Positions 8,936-17,907 are shown, counted from the first letter of the stretch. The stretch: DNA of 64,000 nucleotides from Lewinella sp039816955 (GCA_039816955.1 JBCBWU010000006.1:7872-71871), one strand, 5' to 3'. A program made the numbers and translations. Notes: generated by a model not told the origin, from the letters alone.

Positions 8936-10447
8936 ATGCGATTCATTAATACCTCCACTCTGCTATTCCTATTGTTGGCAAATGTTGTTTTAGCTCAGCA
9001 AACGTACCAAACCCGCACTGCCGCGCTCGATATGTTACCGGCCTTTTGTGATTTTTTACGGATGCCCTGCGACGCCAATAATCCAGAAGAACTTGTTGCC
9101 AATATTCAATGGTGTGAAGATCAATTTAGCCAACGCGATTTCAGCGTGAAGCGCCTCCCGACCGCCGGTATAGAAGTACTCTTGGCGGAGCACCAGCAAG
9201 GGGATGATTTACCAACAGTGCTGTTTTACGTACAAGTAGATGGTCAGCCTGTTGATGCCAACAAGTGGGCTAATGGTGCACCCTATACTCCTATGTTGGG
9301 TAAACCCACTGCGGACGGTTACGCTTTTCTAGAAGAACTCCCAGAGGATTTTTCCAAAGTGGATTCTTCCTATCGCATTTTCAGTCGTGCAACCTCGGAT
9401 GCGAAGGGCCCAATTGCCATGTTTCTGGCCGCTTGGGATCACCTGCGGGGGCAGGGAGAAGAACCGGCTTACAATATCAAGGTGATCATGGACACGGAGG
9501 AAGAACTCGGCTCTCCTAATCTACCTCCGGTGGTAGTGGAGCAGCGGGAAGCCCTCGCGGCTGACCATTTCGTTATTTTAGACGGGCCACCCCATATCAC
9601 CAATCCACCTACTTTAGTGTTTGGCGCCAGGGGCATTGCTACCGCCCGGATCACGGTTTATGGTCCGCATGTACCACTACACAGTGGCCATTATGGTAAC
9701 TACGCGCCCAATCCGGCCTTGCGTTTAGCTCAATTATTAGCTTCTATGAAGAATGATGCTGGCGTGGTGACAATTCCCTATTGGTACGAAGGCATCGAAC
9801 TCGATGACGAGGTAAAAGCGACCCTAGCCCAGGTACCTGACGATTTGGAAAGCATCAATCACAAACTGGGTTTTGCCGCCCCGGACCAGGTAGGGGGTAG
9901 CCTCCAGGAGGCTATTCAATATCCGAGCCTTAATGTTCGTGGTATGTCTTCTGGGTGGGTAGGGGCTGCGGCCCGAACAATTATTCCGGCTAATGCAGTG
10001 GCTAATCTGGATATCCGCTTGGTTAAGGAAAGCAAACCAGAACGCTTGATGGACTTATTGCAAGCTCACATTCGTGCCCAGGGGTATTATCTAATTACCG
10101 ACGGTCGGGAACCCACGCAGGAGGAGCGCGATCAATATCCACGGATTGCTTCCTTTGGCTATAAGGTCTCCTACGGGGCTTTCCGGACTCCATTAGATGC
10201 GCCTACTGGGTCTTGGCTGGAAAAGGCCTTAAGCGAAACCTTGCAACAGGATATCGTTAAGATTCGTACGCACGGCGGCTCTATCCCGATTGCACCTTTT
10301 GTAGAAACATTAGGTGTGCCGGCGGTGATTGTGCCCTTGGTAAATCCCGATAATAATCAGCATAGTCCCAACGAGAATTTACTGTTGAGTAACTATTTCC
10401 GAGGGGTAGAGATTTGCTATGGCATTTTCCGGACGCCCATTCCGTAG
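8936..10447 (+). CDS. Secreted M20-like metallopeptidase with altered zinc ligand
   Basis: This is a 503-residue protein with a signal peptide (residues 1-20, ending VVLAQQ). The fold follows the M20 dipeptidase/CNDP pattern: residues with SDAKGP (bridging Asp), DTEEELGSP (catalytic Glu pair), ILDGPPH, then a dimerisation lid and a late HGGSIP ... NQHSPNE His. The first zinc motif, normally HxD as in LHFDGQP, reads VQVDGQP here, so the His ligand is replaced by Gln. Activity may be reduced or metal use changed. It appears monocistronic. Function is probably periplasmic peptide or amino-acid-conjugate hydrolysis, but the substrate is unknown. Confidence 0.85.
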   Translation: MRFINTSTLLFLLLANVVLAQQTYQTRTAALDMLPAFCDFLRMPCDANNPEELVANIQWCEDQFSQRDFSVKRLPTAGIEVLLAEHQQGDDLPTVLFYVQVDGQPVDANKWANGAPYTPMLGKPTADGYAFLEELPEDFSKVDSSYRIFSRATSDAKGPIAMFLAAWDHLRGQGEEPAYNIKVIMDTEEELGSPNLPPVVVEQREALAADHFVILDGPPHITNPPTLVFGARGIATARITVYGPHVPLHSGHYGNYAPNPALRLAQLLASMKNDAGVVTIPYWYEGIELDDEVKATLAQVPDDLESINHKLGFAAPDQVGGSLQEAIQYPSLNVRGMSSGWVGAAARTIIPANAVANLDIRLVKESKPERLMDLLQAHIRAQGYYLITDGREPTQEERDQYPRIASFGYKVSYGAFRTPLDAPTGSWLEKALSETLQQDIVKIRTHGGSIPIAPFVETLGVPAVIVPLVNPDNNQHSPNENLLLSNYFRGVEICYGIFRTPIP

Positions 10448-10527
10448 GAGAAAGCAGTTGTTTGTTTGGGAAAGTGTAACTTTAACGCTGCGCGCTGCGT
10501 AGTTTATTGGAAAGTACAGCACAACTT

Positions 10528-11514
10528 ATGCGTTTGGGATGCTTGGTGGTTTTGTTTTTGTTAGTTGGAGCTTGGGCAGTTGCCCAGAACAGTAGCAATC
10601 CTTTTGAGCTGGCACCCCGCCTGACTCCTGAGGCGGAGTCTACAGCAATACCGACTACCGACGAAACTGAAGCGACAAACCCCTTTGATATTTCTTCCCC
10701 CGCTGATGAGGCTACAGCACTTGAGGCTGTCGCGCCTCCTGCTAATCAAAACCCTTTTGATATTACCTCGGAAGAGGAGGCTAGTGAGGAGGTCGAAACA
10801 GTAGCTCCTGGAGGTGAAGGAGAAGATGACGCTAACAATACTCAACTGGAGGAGGCTCCTATAGACTTGGCTGCTTCTAGCGGAATTCGTTTAGGTATTG
10901 CCCTGTTGATATTGGTGTTCACTGCGGCCTGTTTGCTCTTCTTTCGTGGCCTGTATTCCAAGTGCTACCGGGCGTTGTTCAATGACAACCTTTTATCGCA
11001 GCTTTACCGGGAACGGGAAGCTGGAGCTTTGGGAAGCTTTCTCATTATGTATCTGGTGTTCTTCATAGGAGGAGGTTTCTTTGTGGCCCTAGCGGGACAA
11101 CACCTCGAATTCTTTCCGACAGGTGAGCTTTGGCGCTATACTTGGTACAGTATGCTGGGGTTACTGGGACTTCTGATCTTTAAGCATATCTTACTAGTGA
11201 TGCTTGGCTATATTTTCCCCTTGGCGAAAGAGGCCAGTCGTTACAGTTTTACCATTATGGTCTTCAGTATCATTGGTGGTTTAGTGTTGAGTTTAGGTTC
11301 CCTGTTGCTCGCCTACGCACCCGAAGGAGCGGAAGGTATTCTCATTTGGGGCTGTTCGGGCCTTCTGGTTTTACTCTATTTATTGCGCAGCCTAAGAGGG
11401 TTTTTCATAGCTAATCGCTTTATATTCAATAGCCAGTTTCACTTTTTGTCGTATATTTGCGCCGTTGAAATCGGGCCTGCCCTGTGCTTTTTAAAATTAC
11501 TAACCGATTTCTGA
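10528..11514 (+). CDS. DUF4271-type membrane protein with N-terminal NPF repeats
   Basis: The protein has 328 residues from the ATG at 10528, which begins directly with a signal sequence (MRLGCLVVLFLLVGAWAVAQ). A TTG seven codons upstream is less likely. Residues about 22-125 are acidic and disordered and contain three NPF motifs (NPFEL, NPFDISS, NPFDITSEEE). About residues 125-328 form a membrane domain with roughly six helices resembling DUF4271. In Bacteroidota, DUF4271 genes typically lie immediately upstream of hemD, as here (86 bp apart), which supports the call. Its molecular role is unknown. Confidence 0.78.
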   Translation: MRLGCLVVLFLLVGAWAVAQNSSNPFELAPRLTPEAESTAIPTTDETEATNPFDISSPADEATALEAVAPPANQNPFDITSEEEASEEVETVAPGGEGEDDANNTQLEEAPIDLAASSGIRLGIALLILVFTAACLLFFRGLYSKCYRALFNDNLLSQLYREREAGALGSFLIMYLVFFIGGGFFVALAGQHLEFFPTGELWRYTWYSMLGLLGLLIFKHILLVMLGYIFPLAKEASRYSFTIMVFSIIGGLVLSLGSLLLAYAPEGAEGILIWGCSGLLVLLYLLRSLRGFFIANRFIFNSQFHFLSYICAVEIGPALCFLKLLTDF

Positions 11515-11600
11515 TAGCCACTAGGGCTGTCGAAAAAAGTTAGGTGGCTGGCTTTTTCCCTAAAAAAATGAGATCGTGCATGGCAGCAAATGGCAAAGTC

Positions 11601-12359
11601 ATGGAGGAGACGTATAAGCGCGTCAAGAGTATACTTGTTTCTCAGCCAAAACCGGAGCGTTCGCCCTACTATGAGCTAGAGAAAAAGTACGACTTACAAA
11701 TTGATTGGAGACCGTTTATTCAGGTTGAGGGAGTGCCAACGAAGGAATTTCGTAAGCAGCGCATTCGTCCAGATGAGTATACTGCGATTATTTTCACGGC
11801 GAAAAATGCGGTCGATCACTTCTTCCGTATCTGTGAAGATATGCGTATTACGATGCCTCAAGACACCAAGTATTTCTGCTTGACCGAGGCTATCGCTAAT
11901 TATCTCCAGAAATTTATTGTCTACCGCAAACGGAAGGTATCTGTAGGTAAGCGTACCATTCAGGACCTGAGCACACAGTTGAAAAAGAATAAGGACGAAA
12001 AATTTTTGCTGCCTTGTAGCAACCTGGGGGCAAAGAAGGTTTCTGCTTATCTTGATGAGCAAGCTCTGGACTGGACCGATGCTATGATGTACCGTACGGT
12101 GAGTAGCGATTTATCAGACTTGAGCGATGTGACCTACGATATACTTGTGTTCTTCAGCCCGCTTGGTATCACCTCTTTGTACGAGAATTTCCCCGATTTC
12201 ATGCAGAACGACACCCGTCTTGCTGTTTTCGGTTCCAGTACCACTAAAGCGGTAGAAGAACGTGGACTGAACGTAAATATTCGTGTACGACCACCAGAAG
12301 TGCCTTCGATGACTAAGGCCCTGGAGTTGTACTTGAAACAATCCAATACAGGCATATAA
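11601..12359 (+). CDS. hemD: Uroporphyrinogen-III synthase
   Basis: This is a uroporphyrinogen-III synthase of about 252 residues, which cyclises hydroxymethylbilane to uroporphyrinogen III in haem and sirohaem synthesis. The N-terminus VKSILVSQPKPERSPYYELEKKY and the RPFIQVEGV segment match the Bacteroidota HemD subfamily. The C-terminal half contains DILVFFSPLGITSLYENFP and LAVFGSSTTKAV, typical of the second lobe. The start is uncertain: ATG codons at 11568, 11580 and 11601 and a GTG at 11544 are in frame. The 11601 ATG best fits the family N-terminus. It follows the DUF4271 gene and is ended by a strong terminator. Confidence 0.88.
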   Translation: MEETYKRVKSILVSQPKPERSPYYELEKKYDLQIDWRPFIQVEGVPTKEFRKQRIRPDEYTAIIFTAKNAVDHFFRICEDMRITMPQDTKYFCLTEAIANYLQKFIVYRKRKVSVGKRTIQDLSTQLKKNKDEKFLLPCSNLGAKKVSAYLDEQALDWTDAMMYRTVSSDLSDLSDVTYDILVFFSPLGITSLYENFPDFMQNDTRLAVFGSSTTKAVEERGLNVNIRVRPPEVPSMTKALELYLKQSNTGI

Positions 12360-12378
12360 AGCGCCTGTTCAAAAGATA

Positions 12379-12424
12379 AAGAAACCCGGATGCCTTTTAT
12401 TAGGCTTCCGGGTTTCTTCTTTCC
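12379..12424 (+). terminator. Intrinsic terminator after hemD
   Basis: The arms AAGAAACCCGGATGCC (12379-12394) and GGCTTCCGGGTTTCTT (12403-12418) pair over 16 bp with one mismatch around an 8-nt loop. They are followed by a CTTTCC tail. Confidence 0.85.
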
Positions 12425-12495
12425 AGCGTCATAAATTAACGATTAGTAAAGAGATATATTGGTTTAACTTTTCTGACCGTCGCAGTACAGATGTG

Positions 12496-12510
12496 TTGCA
12501 ATGCGTCTCT
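12496..12510. repeat. Partial copy of the GCATTGCAATGC palindromic repeat
   Basis: TTGCAATGCGTCTCT matches one arm of the palindrome at 15795-15843. The first possible ATG of the Nudix gene (12501) lies inside it, which argues for the later start at 12597. Confidence 0.5.
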
Positions 12511-12596
12511 TTGGCAAGAGGTTTACGCTCAATAATTTTACAGAAGAACAATCTCTCCTAGAGACTGTTCTTATAAACCTAAAGCCATTCCTTCGG

Positions 12597-13223
12597 ATGA
12601 CGGATAACCTTATTGCAAACTTAGAACAGCGACTGTCTCTGCCATTACCGGGCCAATCTGCTCAATACGAAATGGCGCATGCGGTGCGTCAAAACACCCA
12701 ACCACCACCAGCTGATGCTCGGGAAGCAGGCGTATTAGCACTGTTATTCCCCAAGCAAAAAGAGTGGCACTTAACACTAATCTTGCGACAGAATAACAAC
12801 CCCAATGATCGCCACGGTGGTCAGGTAAGTTTCCCTGGTGGCAAGCGAGATGAAGAGGATATAGATTTGCGTGCTACTGCTGTGCGCGAAGCGGAGGAAG
12901 AAGTTGGGGTAGATCGCAGGACTATTCAGTTACTTGGGGCACTATCGGAGTTATATATTCCGGTCAGTAATTTCAAAGTCCAGCCCTACGTAGGCTTTTT
13001 AGATTTTACGCCCACTTTTGTTCCCCAGCCAACCGAAGTAAAAGCTATACTCGAAGTCCCTTTTCAGCGTTTCCTGGAGGAAGAGAATCGACGCATAAAA
13101 GATTTACAACTATACCCACAGCTTACACTAAGAGATGTTCCTTATTTCGACGTAGTGGACCAACCTGTTTGGGGAGCTACAGCGATGATGATCAGCGAGC
13201 TAGTTGCGGTGTTACGTAAGTAA
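12597..13223 (+). CDS. Nudix hydrolase, probable CoA pyrophosphatase
   Basis: The protein has 208 residues from the ATG at 12597. An upstream in-frame ATG at 12501 lies in a repeat remnant and adds a segment with no family resemblance. The Nudix box is clear: GGKRDEEDIDLRATAVREAE followed by EEVGV, matching GX5EX7REUXEEXGU. The preceding GGQVSFPGGK is characteristic of NudL/YeaB-type coenzyme A pyrophosphatases, which cut CoA to 4'-phosphopantetheine and 3',5'-ADP. Other Nudix substrates are possible. It is convergent with the hypothetical gene at 13230, with 6 bp between stops. Confidence 0.88.
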   Translation: MTDNLIANLEQRLSLPLPGQSAQYEMAHAVRQNTQPPPADAREAGVLALLFPKQKEWHLTLILRQNNNPNDRHGGQVSFPGGKRDEEDIDLRATAVREAEEEVGVDRRTIQLLGALSELYIPVSNFKVQPYVGFLDFTPTFVPQPTEVKAILEVPFQRFLEEENRRIKDLQLYPQLTLRDVPYFDVVDQPVWGATAMMISELVAVLRK

Positions 13224-13229
13224 AATGGG

Positions 13230-13829
13230 CTATTCTAGTAGGACCTTCATTAAATCGCTAAATTCTTGTGCGGGGAGGAAGTTGAAATCCTGGTAGTACG
13301 TAGCACGTAAGCGTAAGTGATTGACGACTTCATCGCGGATTTCTAATTCGATGGTAATGTTGCCAAATTGCTGGTCCAGCTTCTCCCCTTCTTTGAAATC
13401 AAGACGAGGCTTCAGGTAGTGCCGTTCTACTGTCTCCACCCAATCGCGCCGGCTATAGGTTCGGGTGTCAGATATTTGGGTGCGGTAATTCAGCGTTTTT
13501 ACGCGCTCTTTGAGAAAGTCAAGGAAAAAAGTGGCTTCCTGACGGCTGTAATTGGTTTGTCTAAAATGAGCGATAAAGCCATTGGAGGCCGGAATCTTGA
13601 GGAAGTCAACGCCTCCTCCTTTACGAGGGTGTCCCTTCTGAGCGTAAAAATCGAATTCTTCTCTCACCCACTGCCGCAGTTGTCGCAAAATATAGGACTC
13701 TTTCCAAGTGGTATAAGCAGCCTCCTCCTCAGAACTGCGTTGGATCAGTTCGTGGATGGCAGGTACCGAGGGAGAACTATTTTCGACTGCATTTTGCAGT
13801 TTGAACAAGCGTTGCCAAAAATTGGGCAT
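13230..13829 (-). CDS. Conserved hypothetical cytosolic protein
   Basis: This is a 199-residue protein not recognised by family. It has no signal peptide or membrane helix, is rich in charged and aromatic residues, and is predicted alpha/beta. Segments such as GHPRKGGGVDFLKIPASNGF and FFLDFLKERVKTLNYRTQIS look like a folded domain, not a frame artefact, and codon use resembles neighbouring genes. It converges with the Nudix gene and is divergent from the membrane protein at 13983 with 153 bp between. No function is proposed. Confidence 0.6.
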   Translation of the reverse strand: MPNFWQRLFKLQNAVENSSPSVPAIHELIQRSSEEEAAYTTWKESYILRQLRQWVREEFDFYAQKGHPRKGGGVDFLKIPASNGFIAHFRQTNYSRQEATFFLDFLKERVKTLNYRTQISDTRTYSRRDWVETVERHYLKPRLDFKEGEKLDQQFGNITIELEIRDEVVNHLRLRATYYQDFNFLPAQEFSDLMKVLLE

Positions 13830-13982
13830 ATGTCTTGTGGGTTGATATTGGAATAAAGAGGGACGGACCCCGCTATTGTTCGTCCAATATAACAGTACGG
13901 CCAGGAGATAGTTGGCACTAAAGTGCGAACTCCGGGTTTGTCTGATTATTAATATTTTTGGGGAGCACTATAAAGCGCCGAT

Positions 13983-14765
13983 ATGTCTTGGGATGCGCCT
14001 CATTCTTTTCTGTATTATCTCTTGTTACTGATGCTGGGTAGCGGGGTGTTGGCGAGTATGGGTATCGGTGCTTTGTTTTTCCTAAAGCGTTCTGGTGTAA
14101 AGCGGGCCAATTTTTTCTACGGCTTACTACTTATCTGTATTGGGGGTACTCTGCTCCATAACATTATATATGTAGTTGGCTTTTACGATAGCCACCCTAG
14201 TTGGAAGTTTTTTCCCATCTATTTTACCTTGTCTATCCCCACTTTACTTTTCTATTACGTTAAGCTAAGCTTGTATCCAGCCTATCGCTTGCGCGGAACG
14301 GATATCAAGCACTTTCTTCTTCCGGTAGCACAGTGGTTGTTCTTTTGGTCTGTTTTCCTGCGCCCCTTAACGGATAAGGTAGATGCGGGGCGCTATTTTT
14401 ACAATCCATTTTACGGAGGGCTGGAGCAAGCAATTTATTTAAGCTCCTTTTTTGCCTATTTGTACTTCTCCTACCGCTACGTCTATCATCGCCGCAGTGG
14501 CCGACTCAGCATTAAAGAAGGGCGAAAAGTATGGTATCTGACTAAGCTCCTGAAGGGCCTGTTGATATTATTTGGAATCCACGCCGCCTTTGTGCTAACC
14601 GACTTTTTCTGTTACGAATTTCTCTACATCAACTTGCGGTCGGTGCGGGTATACGCAGGCTTGGGAGCACTTTCCTTTGCGGCCCTAGTCTACTTCCTAT
14701 GCATATACGGCTTTCAGGTTCTGTTCTGGGGGCGTAGGTTATTTGGCAACCAAAGTAAATGGTAA
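13983..14765 (+). CDS. Seven-helix integral membrane protein
   Basis: This is a 260-residue protein with about seven hydrophobic helices (roughly 10-30, 40-60, 72-92, 105-125, 138-158, 182-205 and 220-245). The layout resembles the N-terminal membrane sensor module that Bacteroidota fuse to AraC-type or LytTR-type DNA-binding domains. Here it ends after the last helix with a short basic tail (FWGRRLFGNQSKW). It may be a stand-alone sensor or a truncated regulator. The stop lies 1 bp before the ATG of the LD-carboxypeptidase gene, so the two are probably co-transcribed. Confidence 0.65.
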   Translation: MSWDAPHSFLYYLLLLMLGSGVLASMGIGALFFLKRSGVKRANFFYGLLLICIGGTLLHNIIYVVGFYDSHPSWKFFPIYFTLSIPTLLFYYVKLSLYPAYRLRGTDIKHFLLPVAQWLFFWSVFLRPLTDKVDAGRYFYNPFYGGLEQAIYLSSFFAYLYFSYRYVYHRRSGRLSIKEGRKVWYLTKLLKGLLILFGIHAAFVLTDFFCYEFLYINLRSVRVYAGLGALSFAALVYFLCIYGFQVLFWGRRLFGNQSKW

Positions 14766-14766
14766 T

Positions 14767-15798
14767 ATGAACCGAAGATCCTTTACACGCCGGGCACTCG
14801 TTGCTGCATCGGCCATTTCCACCCTGTCTTTTTCTACCAAACCGAAGAAGCTCATCCGGCCCAATCGCTTGCGCAAAGGCGATCAAGTCGGCCTCATTAC
14901 TCCTGCCTCCTACATTGATGATGAAGGTTTGGAAAAAGCAGTGACCAATCTTGAGGCACTAGGCTTAAAAGTAGTGCAGGGTAGAAATATCCGCGCCCAG
15001 TACGGCAGTATGGCCGGTACGGATGCGCAGCGTTTGGCGGATTTGCACCAAATGTTTGAGGATTCGGATATCAAAGGAATATGGTGTGCCCGTGGTGGCT
15101 ATGGCGCGGCTCGTCTGCTAAAGCAAATTGACTTCCGCCTGCTCCAACAGAACCCTAAGGTCTTTGTGGGGTATAGCGATATTACCGCATTGCATTGCGC
15201 TATTCAGCAAAAGAGTGGTTTCATCACATTTCATGGGCCAGTGGGCAGTTCCAATTATACACCATTTACGTTAGCACAACTGCAAGCCACCCTTTTTCAA
15301 CCCCAACCTAATCACACTATCACTATTGCCCCGGAACAGTTAGAAGAAGCAGAATCGGATATCACTTACGCACCGTATACCGTCACCTCAGGTGTGGCTA
15401 CTGGGACACTCACTGGGGGTAACCTCAGCTTGCTGTCTGCCTTAGCGGGTACCGTCTACTTGCCAGACCTCCAAGGGAAGTTGCTTTTTATGGAAGATAT
15501 TGGTGAAAAGCCCTATCGACTGGATCGCATGCTCACCACTTTGCGGCAGGCTTGGCCACTATCGCAAGCGGCAGGAATTGTATTAGGCGTATTTGCGGAT
15601 TGCGAGGCAAGTTCTGGTAGCCTATCATTGAGCTTACGCGAAACCCTAAGCGATCGACTTGGCGATTTAGGAATTCCTGTCTTGTATGGCTGCTCTTTTG
15701 GACACATTGACCACATGGCCACGCTACCCATGGGGGTTCAAGCACAGCTGGATACGGAGGCACAAACGTTGACCTTGTTGGAGCCTGCGGTAAGGTAG
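14767..15798 (+). CDS. LD-carboxypeptidase (peptidase S66), Tat-exported
   Basis: The protein has 343 residues from the ATG at 14767; a TTG at 14743 would overlap the upstream gene. The N-terminus MNRRSFTRRALVAASAIST is a twin-arginine signal, so export in folded form is likely. The S66 triad is visible: nucleophile Ser137 in VGYSDITA, Glu243 in LLFMEDIG and His313 in FGHIDHMATLPMG. The ARGGYGAAR motif that precedes the nucleophile is present. These serine peptidases remove the terminal D-Ala from tetrapeptide stems during murein recycling. A periplasmic form, rather than the cytosolic LdcA, is suggested by the signal. It follows the seven-helix protein with 1 bp spacing. Confidence 0.92.
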   Translation: MNRRSFTRRALVAASAISTLSFSTKPKKLIRPNRLRKGDQVGLITPASYIDDEGLEKAVTNLEALGLKVVQGRNIRAQYGSMAGTDAQRLADLHQMFEDSDIKGIWCARGGYGAARLLKQIDFRLLQQNPKVFVGYSDITALHCAIQQKSGFITFHGPVGSSNYTPFTLAQLQATLFQPQPNHTITIAPEQLEEAESDITYAPYTVTSGVATGTLTGGNLSLLSALAGTVYLPDLQGKLLFMEDIGEKPYRLDRMLTTLRQAWPLSQAAGIVLGVFADCEASSGSLSLSLRETLSDRLGDLGIPVLYGCSFGHIDHMATLPMGVQAQLDTEAQTLTLLEPAVR

Positions 15799-15843
15799 GG
15801 ACGCATTGCAATGCGTCCTTACAGCCAAGCAATGCGTCTCTAC
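15795..15843. repeat. GCATTGCAATGC palindromic repeat, one full and one half copy
   Basis: 15795-15822 is a near-perfect palindrome centred on ACGCATTGCAATGCGT with GTAGGG and CCTTAC flanks. A half copy (AATGCGTCTCTAC) follows at 15831-15843. It fills the 54-bp gap between the convergent LD-carboxypeptidase and pyruvate kinase genes. A third fragment is at 12496-12510. It looks like a REP-type element. Confidence 0.7.
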
Positions 15844-15852
15844 CCCCGGTCT

Positions 15853-17286
15853 CTACTCCACCACAGTCACCTTCATCATGTTGGTGCGGTGGCGGCGGTG
15901 CAACGGCATGCTACCAGTATTGACAATAATGTCGCCCTCCGTCACACGCTCATTTCCCTTTAGAATTTGTACTACATCCTCGATGGTTTCATCAGTGGTT
16001 GTGAAACGGTCGTAGTAGAAGCAGCGTACTCCCCAACAGAGGTTAAGAGTGGCCAACATATGGATGCGATCAGAGAACATGTACACTTTGGCATTAGGGC
16101 GGAAGCTCGATACCTTAAAGGCCGTGTAGCCAGAGCTTGTCATACCAATAATGGCCTTGGCTTTTACCTCTTCCGCCGTGCGAGCGGCGTTGAAACAAAC
16201 AACGTCTGACAGGAAGGTTCTTGATTTCTTTGGAGGAACAGGGCGATGACCTGCAATGGAGAAGTGCTTCTCGGCTTCCTCAATAATCTTATTCATTGCC
16301 TCAACCACCTTTACCGGATGGCGCCCAACCGAGGTCTCTCCACTCAACATTACAGCATCAGTACCATCAAGCACTGCGTTGGCTACGTCGGTGATTTCTG
16401 CTCGTGTGGGGCTGGGGTTGGTGATCATACTATCCATCATCTGGGTAGCTACAATTACTGGGCGTGCCCGTTGGATGCACTTTTTAATGATGGCCTTCTG
16501 GATGAGAGGCAACTGTTCCATCGGTACTTCGATACCCAAGTCACCACGCGCTACCATAATACCGTTAGAAGCTTTGATGATTTTATCAATACGTTCTACG
16601 GCCTCCGGCTTCTCAATTTTGGCGATGATCTTTGCTGGGTGATTAACTTCCTCCAAGCGCTTGCGCAGGTCCTTAATGTCCTTTGAGGAACGCACGAAAG
16701 ATAGTGCAATCCAGTTAACAGGCTGGGTGAGGATATATTTCAGGTCTCGCTGGTCCTTTTCGGTTAAGGACGGGAGCGATATTTTGGTATTCGGCAGGTT
16801 GACCCCTTTGTTACTGGATAAGGTACCGCCAAATAGCGTTTTAAGCTTAACGGTGTCTACGTTATTGGTTTCAATTACCTCGAACACCAGCTTGCCATCA
16901 TCTACTAATACGCGTTCACCCACCTCAACATCGGTAGCGAACTGCTTATAACTCATGTAGATCTTCTCCCGATTGCCAACACAGGGTTCGTTTACGAAAG
17001 TAATTATATCGCCTTCTTCGAGTGGAAGGGCATTGTCTTCAATTTTTCCAACCCGCAATTTAGGCCCTTGCAAGTCGGCAAGAATACCAATGTGGGTGCC
17101 GTACTTTTCGTTGATGTAGGTGATGCGATTGATGATTTCGCCGTGCACCTCGTGCTCACCGTGTGAGAAGTTCAATCGGAAGGTATCTACGCCAGCTTGC
17201 ACCAGCTGTAGTAAGTTTTCGTAGGAGCTACTGGCTGGTCCAACCGTAGCAACGATTTTTGTATTCTGGTGGTCTGTTATATTCAT
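15853..17286 (-). CDS. pyk: Pyruvate kinase
   Basis: This is a 477-residue glycolytic enzyme that converts phosphoenolpyruvate and ADP to pyruvate and ATP. The N-terminus TKIVATVGPASSSYENLLQL and FRLNFSHGEHEVH are canonical. The active-site signature is IIAKIEKPEAVERI with GIMVARGDLGIEVP, and the potassium/ADP-binding TATVGP and SGETSVGRHP segments are present. Length fits bacterial homotetrameric pyruvate kinases. It is transcribed alone, convergent with the LD-carboxypeptidase gene. Confidence 0.97.
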   Translation of the reverse strand: MNITDHQNTKIVATVGPASSSYENLLQLVQAGVDTFRLNFSHGEHEVHGEIINRITYINEKYGTHIGILADLQGPKLRVGKIEDNALPLEEGDIITFVNEPCVGNREKIYMSYKQFATDVEVGERVLVDDGKLVFEVIETNNVDTVKLKTLFGGTLSSNKGVNLPNTKISLPSLTEKDQRDLKYILTQPVNWIALSFVRSSKDIKDLRKRLEEVNHPAKIIAKIEKPEAVERIDKIIKASNGIMVARGDLGIEVPMEQLPLIQKAIIKKCIQRARPVIVATQMMDSMITNPSPTRAEITDVANAVLDGTDAVMLSGETSVGRHPVKVVEAMNKIIEEAEKHFSIAGHRPVPPKKSRTFLSDVVCFNAARTAEEVKAKAIIGMTSSGYTAFKVSSFRPNAKVYMFSDRIHMLATLNLCWGVRCFYYDRFTTTDETIEDVVQILKGNERVTEGDIIVNTGSMPLHRRHRTNMMKVTVVE

Positions 17287-17651
17287 GTTGGTTACTTTCG
17301 ATTGTTGGATACACTCAATGGTAAGTGTATTTTATACAATAATTACGGTAAAAGTACGTGGATTGCTCAATTTCAGCAATTAATCTTCTGCATTTATCTG
17401 CGTAGAAAAGCACAAGGGCTCGCCTTTGGCCAATACTGGCAACAACCAATAGCTACTTTGTCAACCGAGGAATAAGCAAAATAAAGGCGGGGCACTCCTT
17501 CGGCGCGGCCAAATAAAAAGTACTGATAATTAGGACTTAAGGAGGCGTTGAGGGCTGCTGGGGCTGAAAAATTTAAGCTAAAACTTTGGTTATCCTAGTG
17601 GTTCTAACTTTCTTTGCACCCACATTCGTATATCATTAAAGCGAATTGACC
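17287..17651. other. Intergenic region between divergent pyk and acpP
   Basis: A 365-bp gap that must contain divergent promoters. A Bacteroidota-type promoter for acpP is proposed at 17585-17616. No RNA gene, reading frame or other repeat is evident in the rest. Confidence 0.6.
17585..17616 (+). promoter_or_regulatory. Putative promoter of acpP
   Basis: TTTG at 17585-17588 and TTTCTTTG at 17609-17616 are separated by 20 nt. This resembles the Bacteroidota -33 TTTG and -7 TAnnTTTG elements with one mismatch (TT for TA). The start codon at 17652 lies 35 nt downstream. Confidence 0.45.
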
Positions 17652-17894
17652 ATGTCTAATATTGCAGATAAAGTAAAAGCGATCATCGTTGACAAATTGG
17701 GTGTTGACGAGAATGAGATCGAACTGTCTTCAAGTTTTACCAACGATCTGGGAGCGGACTCTCTAGATACGGTAGAACTCATTATGGAATTCGAAAAAAC
17801 CTTCGATATTTCTATTCCTGACGAGCACGCTGAGAACATCACCACTGTTGGTGAAGCAGTCGATTACCTAGGCTCACAGGTAAAAGAAGGGTAA
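17652..17894 (+). CDS. acpP: Acyl carrier protein
   Basis: This is an 80-residue acidic acyl carrier protein starting at ATG 17652 (a TTG two codons upstream is less likely). The phosphopantetheine site is GADSLDTVELIM with Ser37. It carries growing acyl chains in type II fatty acid synthesis. The order acpP-fabF-rnc is a widely conserved bacterial cluster. A hairpin with a T-run follows at 17908-17980, which could give higher acpP than fabF expression. Confidence 0.98.
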   Translation: MSNIADKVKAIIVDKLGVDENEIELSSSFTNDLGADSLDTVELIMEFEKTFDISIPDEHAENITTVGEAVDYLGSQVKEG

Positions 17895-17907
17895 TTCCAT
17901 ACCTGCG

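Noticed and set aside
12501..12596. Upstream start codon for the Nudix hydrolase
   Set aside because: The ATG lies in a copy of an intergenic palindromic repeat and the added 32 residues do not resemble the family.
16246..16686. Cys/His-rich frame antisense to pyruvate kinase
   Set aside because: It is the complement of a highly conserved pyruvate kinase region with no matching zinc-binding family.
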